Positions 1 through 6,500 of a DNA stretch of 40,704 bases are shown here, one piece after another (position 1 is the stretch's first letter; every line of letters starts with the position of its first letter). The translations under genes and the position numbers were made by a program. The stretch comes from Solirubrobacteraceae bacterium (GTDB taxonomy: Bacteria; Actinomycetota; Thermoleophilia; Solirubrobacterales; Solirubrobacteraceae), in NCBI GenBank assembly GCA_017882375.1, contig JADGPP010000027.1:1-40704 (forward strand). Direction: 5' to 3'. Under the pieces are notes generated by a model. It was not told where the DNA came from. It did no database searches and saw only the letters and a list, made by a program, of their open reading frames with translations.

Positions 1-1
1 C

Positions 2-187
2 GTCGCGCACAAGACGGCGCCCTGCGGCACGCTGATCACCTTCACCTATGCCGGACGCAGCCTGACCGTGCCGGTGATCGACCGCGGCCCCTACATAGCG
101 GGTCGGGAGTGGGATCTGACGGGCGCGACGGCCGCCGCTCTGGGCTTTCCCGGGCTGGGGCCGATCCAGTGGTCGGTCGCCGGCTGA
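2..187 (+). CDS. RlpA-like double-psi beta-barrel protein, C-terminal end (5' partial)
   Basis: Only the last 61 residues are present; the gene begins before the window. The visible part reads as the C-terminal half of a double-psi beta-barrel domain of the RlpA/expansin type. It has the PCGT stretch, a PVIDRGPY segment carrying the conserved aspartate, and a DLTGATAAALGF segment before a stop at 185-187. Family members act on or bind peptidoglycan outside the membrane; RlpA of some bacteria is a lytic transglycosylase of denuded glycan strands. Which activity this protein has cannot be judged without its N-terminus. The domain ends at the stop, so it is C-terminal in the protein, a common arrangement in secreted actinobacterial homologues. 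Confidence 0.8.
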   Translation, partial: VAHKTAPCGTLITFTYAGRSLTVPVIDRGPYIAGREWDLTGATAAALGFPGLGPIQWSVAG

Positions 188-309
188 GCGACTCGCCAGC
201 GGAATCGCTGTCGCCTGACCGGGCGACGAGCTGCCCTGCCGGCGACGTGGGGAAGTACGGACGCATTCGGCGGGAGGACTCCGATACCGCGTTGCGCCTG
301 GCCCGGTAG

Positions 310-334
310 GTTCGGCTTAGAGGTAACGCCGAAC
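310..334. repeat. 7-bp inverted repeat upstream of the first WS/DGAT gene
   Basis: GTTCGGC (310-316) and GCCGAAC (328-334) are perfect inverted arms around an 11-nt loop. They lie just before the purine-rich ribosome-binding region (336-346) of the gene starting at 349. The repeat could be an operator or a 5'-UTR hairpin; nothing in the sequence separates these options. Confidence 0.45.
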
Positions 335-348
335 AGGGAGCAGGAGTC

Positions 349-1773
349 ATGGGTGAGCGGCTGAGCATGCTGGACACGATGTTCCTCGAGCTCGAGCAGG
401 TCGATGAGTCCGCGCATATGCACATCGGCGCGGGGCTGATCTTCGATCCGCTCCCCGGAGGCGGAACGCCGGACGTCGACGAGTTCCGCGACTACATTCG
501 CGAGCGGGTTGCGATTCTGCCGCGCTTTGTCCAGCAACTCTCTGGCACGCATGCCGGCCCGCTGACCTGGCTGACGTGGGAGCCGGCAGAGTCGTTTGAC
601 CCCGACGCCCATATGCATCACGTGACGCTGCCGCCGCCGGGCGGCGAGGTCGAGCTGCTGGACTGGTTGGGGGACTTTTGGTCTCACCGCCTGGATCGTC
701 ACCGGCCACTGTGGGAGATGGCGCTGATCGACGGGCTCGAGCGGGGGCGATGGGCGTTGGCGACCAAGACGCATCACTGCTTGGTGGACGGCGTCGGCTC
801 GCTCGACATCGCGCACGTCCTGCTCGACGCCTCTGCGAAGTCCTTGCCGCCGCATTCGCCGCCGCCGCCCAGCGATGAGCAGGCCAGCGAGCACGGCGGT
901 GGCCGCATGTGGCTTTCGCCCGGCTTGGTCTTGCGCGGAGCGCGCGCCGGCGTCGGGGCGGCTCTGCACCCGCGCGAATCGCTCGATCGCGCGCGCGCAG
1001 CGGCTGAGCTGATCGTGCGCGAGGAGGTGATCGGAGCTCCGCAGTCGAGCCTGAACGGGCCGATGAGCGCGACGCGCCACTTTGCCACCGTGCGGTTTGA
1101 CTTGGCCGACATCAAGGCGACGAAGAAGCGTCTTGGTGGCACGGTCAATGACGTCGTGCTCGCGGTCTGCGCGGGCGGACTGCGCCACCTGCTGCTCTCT
1201 CGCGGGGATGCGCTGCCGGAGCGAGATCTGCGGGCGCAGGTCCCCGTGAACATCCGCGCGGAGGACCGCGAGCACGCGCTGGGCAACGAGCTGACGTCGT
1301 TGTTCGTCGAGCTGCCGGTGACCGAGACGGACCCGATCGAGCGCTACCGTCGCGTCGTCGAGCGCGCGGAGCAGCTGAAGGTCGGCTCGCAACGCGCCGG
1401 CGGCAAGGCGATCGTCGACCTGGCCGACATGGGCCCGCCGCTCGCCGGCGCACTGCTCGCGCGCTCGATGTTCGGTGGCACACGCATGTTCAACCTGACG
1501 ATCACCAACGTCCCCGGGCCCGGGCAGCGGTTGTACGCACTGGGCGCCCCGCTGGTCGAGATTCTTCCGCTCGTACCGCTGTTCGCCGGACACACGATCG
1601 GAATTGCGGTCGTCTCCTACGCCGGCCAGATGGTCTTCGGGCTCAACGCCGATCGCACCGCGGCGCCCGACGTGGCGGTGCTCGCGCAGGGCATCGAGCG
1701 CTCGTTCTCAGAGCTGCAAGCGCCGAAGACCAAGCGACCGCGGCACCGGCCGGCGGCCCGAGCCGGGTCCTAG
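349..1773 (+). CDS. wax ester synthase/diacylglycerol acyltransferase (WS/DGAT), copy 1
   Basis: A 474-residue bifunctional acyltransferase of the WS/DGAT family. These enzymes transfer acyl groups from acyl-CoA to diacylglycerol or fatty alcohols at the membrane or lipid-body surface, making storage lipid. The catalytic HHxxxDG motif is intact (HHCLVDG, residues 142-148). It is preceded by the family PLW motif (120-122) and followed by the C-terminal NDVVLA block. Length is normal for the family. The ATG at 349 has a GGAGCAGGAG ribosome-binding region just upstream, and its N-terminus (MGERLSMLDTMFLELE) aligns with that of the second copy at 2831. A short basic tail ends the protein. It converges on the GrpB-family gene with a 7-bp gap. 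Substrate preference cannot be read from sequence. Confidence 0.93.
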   Translation: MGERLSMLDTMFLELEQVDESAHMHIGAGLIFDPLPGGGTPDVDEFRDYIRERVAILPRFVQQLSGTHAGPLTWLTWEPAESFDPDAHMHHVTLPPPGGEVELLDWLGDFWSHRLDRHRPLWEMALIDGLERGRWALATKTHHCLVDGVGSLDIAHVLLDASAKSLPPHSPPPPSDEQASEHGGGRMWLSPGLVLRGARAGVGAALHPRESLDRARAAAELIVREEVIGAPQSSLNGPMSATRHFATVRFDLADIKATKKRLGGTVNDVVLAVCAGGLRHLLLSRGDALPERDLRAQVPVNIRAEDREHALGNELTSLFVELPVTETDPIERYRRVVERAEQLKVGSQRAGGKAIVDLADMGPPLAGALLARSMFGGTRMFNLTITNVPGPGQRLYALGAPLVEILPLVPLFAGHTIGIAVVSYAGQMVFGLNADRTAAPDVAVLAQGIERSFSELQAPKTKRPRHRPAARAGS

Positions 1774-1780
1774 ACGCGAG

Positions 1781-2344
1781 TCAGCGCTCTTGCGAGACGG
1801 GCCGGCGTATCGCGTCTTTGATGAAGCCGCCCTTGGCCTCGGTGTATCGCAGTCGGTCCGCTTGGAAGTGGTCGGCGAGCGCCCGCTTCAACGCGGCATA
1901 TTCGGCCGCGAGCTCGGGATCGCATCGCAGGCGATCGCGAAAGCGAAGGCAGTTGTCCAAACCCTCGCGCTGATCGACCAGGTGCAGGTGGTGGGTGCGA
2001 TGCGAGAGTGTCGGGTAGCAGAGGAAGCGACGATGATTCAGGCCCGTGTTGAACCGTGCGGGCAGGTGGTAGCCGCCCCGCGCCACCAACTCGCTGGCGT
2101 GCGCGTCGAGATCGTCGACGAGCGCGATCATGTCGATTACCGGCTTGGCGGCGAGCCCGCGGACGGCGGTGGAGCCGATGTGATGAGTGCGCACGCCAGG
2201 CACCAGCGAAGCCAGCCGTTCACGCTCTGACAGGTAGCAGGCACGCCAGGATTGGTCGTATTCGACGACGTTGATCGGTCCGTCCCCAGAGCCTGCGGGG
2301 ACGGGAGCAGCTTCACACTGCTGATCTCTCAGCATCCGGCTCAT
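1781..2344 (-). CDS. GrpB family (UPF0157) nucleotidyltransferase-fold protein
   Basis: About 187 residues, matching the GrpB/UPF0157 family. Recognisable blocks are VVEYDQSWRACYLSERERL near the N-terminus, HHIGSTAVRGLAAKPVIDM (the nucleotidyltransferase-like GS motif followed by an acidic residue), and the histidine-rich HHLHLVDQ strand. The family has a polymerase-beta-type nucleotidyltransferase fold. Its biochemical role is unclear, and occasional annotation as dephospho-CoA kinase comes from fusions. The reading frame stays open upstream to 2464. I chose the ATG at 2344 because the extra N-terminal residues look non-native and a GGAGGAGGAG run lies about 12 nt before this ATG. A second ATG at 2335 is possible. 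It is convergent with the WS/DGAT gene and does not look functionally linked to it. Confidence 0.85.
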   Translation of the reverse strand: MSRMLRDQQCEAAPVPAGSGDGPINVVEYDQSWRACYLSERERLASLVPGVRTHHIGSTAVRGLAAKPVIDMIALVDDLDAHASELVARGGYHLPARFNTGLNHRRFLCYPTLSHRTHHLHLVDQREGLDNCLRFRDRLRCDPELAAEYAALKRALADHFQADRLRYTEAKGGFIKDAIRRPVSQER

Positions 2345-2426
2345 CAGACCTACAGTCTCCTCCTCCGACGCGGCGGCTGGGTCTGGGCAACGCCGCGCGC
2401 TCGGTGTGGGCAGGTGCGTGACCCCG

Positions 2427-2636
2427 CTAGCGCTTGCAGCGCGCCGCGAGGACCCCACTCCCACTGTTGCTGTCCACGATCTTCAGGTATGAGGTCATCG
2501 GTTCGCTGATGCCCCAGCCGGCCGACCCGCCGGGGACGAGGTAGGACGCGCTCGGATCGTGCGTCTGCTGCGCATGTCTGCTCCGTTCTGGTTGGGTGCC
2601 TGACCAGCAAGCTAGAGGCGTCCCGGCAAGCCCCAC
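2427..2636 (-). pseudogene. possible remnant or small ORF, unknown
   Basis: A 69-codon frame whose last 43 residues (from SASYLVPGG to AARCKR) read like the C-terminal end of a secreted beta-rich protein: Ser, Gly and Thr rich, alternating hydrophobic residues, one terminal Cys. The N-terminal third looks like random high-GC translation and there is no convincing ribosome-binding site or signal peptide. It may be the decayed 3' end of a lost gene, or chance. No family recognised. Confidence 0.25.
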
Positions 2637-2779
2637 GCCAGCGTCGGGTTAAGCATTGGCCAAGTCGGTTTCGGGCTCGCGACGACGAGGCTCTTGACGA
2701 TGTTCAGAGGACGGCGTGCTCGGTAGTTCGTGCGAGACGACGACGGCTTTCTTCGCTGTACGAGCGGTGCAGACGGATC

Positions 2780-2785
2780 TAGCCT
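2780..2785 (+). promoter_or_regulatory. -10-like TAGCCT before second WS/DGAT
   Basis: TAGCCT lies 6 nt before an ATG at 2792 that is in frame with the gene. If used, transcription would begin about at that ATG. The transcript would be either leaderless from 2792 or have a leader of about 40 nt carrying the GGGGGG ribosome-binding run before the preferred ATG at 2831. Confidence 0.45.
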
Positions 2786-2830
2786 CCCATCATGAGGGCG
2801 GAAATCGCCAGCTCGCTGGGGGGTGTGGCC

Positions 2831-4381
2831 ATGAGTGAGCATCTGAGCCCCCTGGACGCCACGTTCCTCGAGCTCGAAGAGGCCGACGAGAGCGCGCACA
2901 TGCACATCGGGGGGGTCATGGTCTTCGATCCTCTGCCCGGCGGTGGGCCGCCCGCGCGCGAGCAGTTGTGCGAGCACCTTGGCGCTCGCCTGGCGCAGCT
3001 GCCGCGATACCAGCAGCGGCTGTCTGAGCCGCACACCGGCGGGCTGTCTTGGCCGGAGTGGGAGGATGACCCGCAGTTCGAGCTTGGCAGGCACATCGGG
3101 CGTACAGCACTCCCCGCCCCCGGGGGCTATGAGGAGCTTCAGGAGTGGGCGTCGGGGTTCTTCTCCCAGCGCCTGGATCGTCATCGTCCCCTGTGGGAGA
3201 TGGCGCTGGTCGAGGGACTCGCCGACGGTCGCTGGGCGCTCGCGCACAAGACGCACCACTGCATGGTCGACGGCGTCGGCTCGGTCGACGTCGGCTATCT
3301 GCTGCTCGACACCACGCCGCAGACGCCAGCGGCTGCTCGGTCCTCCGTGGACCGGGCCAGCGGCGCGGGGACGCCTGCCCCGTCGGATGCCGGCCACGCG
3401 CGATCGGCCGCCGAGCCGGCCGTCCACGGCCCGCTGGCCTCGCTGGCGCGCGCAACAGCGGGACTGCTGCCGGTTGACACGTTCGTGCGTGCAACGCGGA
3501 TGGGAGTGCACGGGGCGCTCCATCCACTCGATGCGCTGCGCGACGCCCGCTCGGCGGTCGAGCTGATCGTGCGCGAGGAGGTCAGAGCGGCTCCGCCGAC
3601 GAGCCTCAACGTGCCGATAGGCACCCGGCGCCGCTTCGATGTCGTGCGCTTTCCGCTGGCGGATCTGAAGGCGATCAAGGGCTCGCTCGGCGGCACGATC
3701 AACGACGTCGCGCTCGCCGCCACCGCCAGCGGCCTGCGGGCGCTGCTTCAGTCCCGCGGCGAGCTCTTGCCTGAGGGCGGGCTGCGCGCGATGGTTCCGA
3801 TGAACGTGCGCGTTGCCGGCGAGCAGCTCGCACTGGGCAACCGGGTCTCGTCGCTGTTCATGGAACTGCCGGTTGCCGAGGCCGACCCGGTGAAGCGCTA
3901 CGGCGAAACGGTCGCCCGCTCGGCGTCTTTGAAGTCCAGTGGACGACAGGCAGCGGGTACGGCTGCGGTCATCGAGCTCGCCGGGCTGGCCCCGCCGGTG
4001 CTCCACGTCGTGGTCGCACAGGCCCTCTACGCGACGCGCCTGTTCAACTTGACGATCACCAACGTGCCGGGTCCGCAGCAGACGCTGTACGCCTTCGGGG
4101 CGCCGCTGCGCGAGATCCATCCGCTGGTGCCGCTCGCCGCCGAGCACGCGGTCGGCGTCGCCGTGTTGAGCTATGACGGCGAGGTCGCCTTCGGCGTGGT
4201 CGCCGACCGCGACGCCGTGCCCGACCTCGAGGTCCTGCTGAGCGCCCTGCGCGACTCGGTCAAGAAGCTGCTGGCGGCGTCGCGCGCTGAGCAGCCCGCG
4301 CCCAAGAAGCGCGCTCGCAAAGGCGCCCGCGGTACGTCCGGCGCTCGCTCGCCCCGCGCCCCGCCCCGGCGCCGGGGCTGA
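2831..4381 (+). CDS. wax ester synthase/diacylglycerol acyltransferase (WS/DGAT), copy 2
   Basis: A 516-residue paralogue of the gene at 349, with the same predicted acyl-CoA:diacylglycerol/fatty alcohol acyltransferase role. The active-site motif is HHCMVDG (residues 142-148), preceded by PLW at 120-122; both fall at the same positions as in copy 1. It differs in two ways. It has a longer Ala/Pro/Ser-rich linker after the catalytic motif (roughly residues 160-215). It also has a C-terminal tail of about 40 residues rich in Lys, Arg, Ala and Pro. The ATG at 2831 was chosen because it aligns with the start of copy 1 and has a G-rich ribosome-binding run 7 nt upstream; an in-frame ATG at 2792 would add 13 residues. 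It is convergent with the PAP2 gene. Confidence 0.92.
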   Translation: MSEHLSPLDATFLELEEADESAHMHIGGVMVFDPLPGGGPPAREQLCEHLGARLAQLPRYQQRLSEPHTGGLSWPEWEDDPQFELGRHIGRTALPAPGGYEELQEWASGFFSQRLDRHRPLWEMALVEGLADGRWALAHKTHHCMVDGVGSVDVGYLLLDTTPQTPAAARSSVDRASGAGTPAPSDAGHARSAAEPAVHGPLASLARATAGLLPVDTFVRATRMGVHGALHPLDALRDARSAVELIVREEVRAAPPTSLNVPIGTRRRFDVVRFPLADLKAIKGSLGGTINDVALAATASGLRALLQSRGELLPEGGLRAMVPMNVRVAGEQLALGNRVSSLFMELPVAEADPVKRYGETVARSASLKSSGRQAAGTAAVIELAGLAPPVLHVVVAQALYATRLFNLTITNVPGPQQTLYAFGAPLREIHPLVPLAAEHAVGVAVLSYDGEVAFGVVADRDAVPDLEVLLSALRDSVKKLLAASRAEQPAPKKRARKGARGTSGARSPRAPPRRRG

Positions 4382-4430
4382 AGCGTGAAGACCGGCGGGA
4401 GGGAGTCGACCGCGATCGGCCGGCTGTCGC

Positions 4431-5240
4431 TCAGGCCGCTGTCGTCCGGCCGACCGCGCGTGACTCCCATCCTAGGCGCCCGCGGATCGCACTGCGGCTC
4501 AGCGCGAAGAACACCGCTGCGGTGACCGCGGCCCCGGCGACGGCGTCGGCGAGGAAGTGATTCCCGGTCGCCATCACGGCGAATGTCGTGACGAATGGGT
4601 ACGCGACGGCGATTGCGCGCAGCGAGCGCCGCCGGGTCATGTGCCAGATGGCGATCGAGCACCAAGTCGCCCACGCGATGTGCAGCGACGGCAGCGAGCA
4701 CAGCTGATTGGAGTCCAGCGCCGTGGCGCCGAATTGCCAGACGGGCAGGTGGTTGGCGCGCGCGACCAGGTCGACGTAGCCCCCCGACAGCATCCGTGCA
4801 GGCGCGACGGGGAAGCTCCAGAAGGCGGCGAGCGCGATCAGGTTGACGATCACCAGCGTCCAGCGCATCACGCCGAGCAGATCCGCGCGCCGCCACCACA
4901 GCAACGCGAACACTGCGAGCGTCACGACGATGTGCACGTTTTCATACCAGAACACGACGATCTGGCTGAGCGCGTTGTGGCGCGCCAGCCACGTGTCCAG
5001 CGCGTGCTCGGGGTTCAGCTGCAGCGAACGCTCGAGTTCGAGCACGCCCTCGCCGTTTTGCTCGGCCAGCGCCTGGCGAACGGGCGCGAGGTTGTTGATC
5101 GCGTCGAACAGCCAGCACAGCCACGCGACGATCAGCAGGTCGAGCAGCAGCCAGAGCTGCTGGCGGCGATCGCGCAGACGATGCGCGAGCGCGGCCTGCG
5201 CTGCGGGCCGCCGGCCCGCTGGTTGACTTGCAGCGGCCAC
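4431..5240 (-). CDS. PAP2 / AUR1-like membrane phosphatase
   Basis: An integral membrane protein of the PAP2 superfamily, closest in style to the AUR1-type (inositol phosphorylceramide synthase-like) branch. With a GTG start at 5240 it has 269 residues and about six hydrophobic segments. The phosphatase signature is present: CSLPSLH (181-187) and GNHFLAD (226-232), where the two histidines and the aspartate form the acid phosphatase/transferase site, probably facing outward. The likely substrate is a lipid phosphate or prenyl phosphate. The frame remains open to a GTG at 5345, but the extra N-terminus is not hydrophobic and would overlap the short plus-strand frame at 5299. It sits next to two lipid acyltransferase genes, which fits phosphatidate or lipid metabolism, though operon linkage is excluded by strand. 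Confidence 0.82.
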   Translation of the reverse strand: MAAASQPAGRRPAAQAALAHRLRDRRQQLWLLLDLLIVAWLCWLFDAINNLAPVRQALAEQNGEGVLELERSLQLNPEHALDTWLARHNALSQIVVFWYENVHIVVTLAVFALLWWRRADLLGVMRWTLVIVNLIALAAFWSFPVAPARMLSGGYVDLVARANHLPVWQFGATALDSNQLCSLPSLHIAWATWCSIAIWHMTRRRSLRAIAVAYPFVTTFAVMATGNHFLADAVAGAAVTAAVFFALSRSAIRGRLGWESRAVGRTTAA

Positions 5241-5284
5241 GCTTGCGATTAAGCCACAACGCTCGAGCTGGTGCGGCGACTCGC

Positions 5285-5290
5285 TAGCCT
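5285..5290 (+). promoter_or_regulatory. -10-like TAGCCT before 27-residue ORF
   Basis: TAGCCT is 8 nt before the ATG at 5299, the same geometry as in front of thrS, argG and other genes of this window. It is the main argument that the tiny frame is, or once was, expressed. Confidence 0.4.
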
Positions 5291-5298
5291 GCCGCGAG

Positions 5299-5382
5299 AT
5301 GGCCGACACGAGCACGATCGCCTCGCTGGCCACGGCCGGTGGCACGCTCGTGCTGGCGGTCGCGACGTTTTTCGCCTTCTAG
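5299..5382 (+). CDS. 27-residue hydrophobic peptide or N-terminal gene fragment
   Basis: The frame MADTSTIASLATAGGTLVLA... ends with VATFFAF and a TAG at 5380-5382. It resembles the N-terminal transmembrane segment (ATAGGTLVLAVATF type) found in longer actinobacterial membrane proteins, in which a charged cytoplasmic stretch follows. Here the stop comes at the end of the helix and the downstream DNA shows no continuation in this frame. It is therefore either a truncated gene or a real single-helix microprotein. A -10-like TAGCCT 8 nt before the ATG supports expression. It is too short for homology to be decisive. Confidence 0.4.
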   Translation: MADTSTIASLATAGGTLVLAVATFFAF

Positions 5383-5416
5383 GTCTCGCTGCGCCTGCAC
5401 GCGCGCGCAGGCGCCG

Positions 5417-6436
5417 TCAGGGAGAGAACGGCAGCGCTACCGTGGTCGCCTGCCAGGCCGCGCGATCGCCGCTTGCGTCATAGGCGCCTTCCTCGTCGAG
5501 CAGAAAGCCCCAGCCCCACCAGATCCCGGCGCCGTTGACGCGGCTGCCGGCGCCGAGCGCATCCGCGAGAGCCCCCGTCGCCGTTTCGATGTTCTCGACG
5601 GCGGGGAGGTGCCAGGGATTGGCCGAGTAGGAGGGGAGGATCGGCACGATCCGGCTCGCCGGCGAGGCGTTGGCGGAGTAGTAGGCGAGGCTGTTCTGCA
5701 TCCACGCCTGATAGGCCGCGACGGTCGTGCTTTCGCTGTCGTAGTAGAGCGGATCGAGCTGCGTGACAAGTTGCGAGACGCGGTTGAGATAGGCCGGCGA
5801 CCACCGCGATGTCGACGCCGGAGCCGCCACCGAAAGTCGCCCGTGAAAGCCGACGCGCGCGAACATCGCGTCGAGTTCCTCCAGCAGCGAGATGAAGCCG
5901 GGCGACGTCGGGTAGGGCTCGAGGTCGAGCTGCACGCCGGACAGGCCAAGGCCCAGTGACGATTCGATCCCGGCGAGGATGTTCGCGCGAGTCGGAGGAT
6001 CGTCGAGGTTCAGCCCGTTCTTCTTCGTCGCCACCTTGCCGTTGTACACGGCGGTGAGCGACAGGCTGGAAGCGTGCTCGGCGTCATACGCCGCCGCCCG
6101 ATCCGACCAGCGAACGAGCATCTCACGGTTGTGCTTGGGCACCTTCAGCACGCCGAGCCGTTTGAACTTGGGCATCGCAAAGACCAGCTGGCCGATGCCG
6201 TAGGAGTCGACTTCTGCGAGATAGCCGTCGACCTGCGACGCCGGGCGCACGGAGTGAATGAGCCCGTAGGGCATGTAGATCAGCGAGTCCTGCTGGTTGG
6301 CGGTCGCGCCCGCCGGCGAGGTCACGGCGAAGGTCGCGGCGAGCAGCATCAGCGTCGTCAGCCAGAGCCGCATCGCCACGCTCGCGCGGAGGGCTCGATC
6401 TCCCCGCGTCCAGACCCTCCCCGGCATCGACGGCAT
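5417..6436 (-). CDS. secreted GH18-like TIM-barrel protein
   Basis: A 339-residue exported protein. A signal peptide is visible (MRLWLTTLMLLAATFAVTS, about residues 22-40, cleavage near AGATA). The mature part resembles a glycoside hydrolase family 18-like barrel: alternating strands and helices, and a GVQLDLEP segment (167-174) whose D171-x-E173 pair corresponds to the DxxDxDxE catalytic strand, with the first aspartates missing. Related spore-coat and cell-wall GH18-like proteins bind or cleave N-acetylglucosamine polymers. With only part of the motif preserved, activity is uncertain. The ATG at 6436 gives a long n-region; the ATG at 6373 (MRLWL) would give a more usual signal peptide. Neither has a clear ribosome-binding site. 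It lies downstream of the GGDEF-EAL gene on the same strand. Confidence 0.7.
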   Translation of the reverse strand: MPSMPGRVWTRGDRALRASVAMRLWLTTLMLLAATFAVTSPAGATANQQDSLIYMPYGLIHSVRPASQVDGYLAEVDSYGIGQLVFAMPKFKRLGVLKVPKHNREMLVRWSDRAAAYDAEHASSLSLTAVYNGKVATKKNGLNLDDPPTRANILAGIESSLGLGLSGVQLDLEPYPTSPGFISLLEELDAMFARVGFHGRLSVAAPASTSRWSPAYLNRVSQLVTQLDPLYYDSESTTVAAYQAWMQNSLAYYSANASPASRIVPILPSYSANPWHLPAVENIETATGALADALGAGSRVNGAGIWWGWGFLLDEEGAYDASGDRAAWQATTVALPFSP

Positions 6437-6500
6437 GCGCCGACTGTACCGGGACGCATCGTTCGCGCCAAGCCTCTGTGAGCTGAGCGGACGCGCCGGG

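Larger units (their letters stand above)
2345..2830. other. 486-bp intergenic stretch between GrpB gene and second WS/DGAT
   Basis: This stretch holds the GrpB ribosome-binding region, a possible small or decayed minus-strand frame (2427-2636, listed separately) and the promoter region of the second WS/DGAT gene. A -10-like TAGCCT lies at 2780-2785. I see no RNA gene, strong hairpin or repeat. Confidence 0.5.

Noticed and set aside
91-1593. Long minus-strand open frames opposite the WS/DGAT gene, and similar antisense frames opposite dnaE, pheT, thrS and argG
   Set aside because: They mirror real genes in GC-rich DNA, are rich in Arg/Gln/His/Val with no domain signature, and lack ribosome-binding sites.
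6437-6500. Fourth sigma-28-like element before the GH18-like gene (minus strand TCAC ... CGATG)
   Set aside because: The GCCGAT core cannot be aligned at the N16 spacing without several mismatches.
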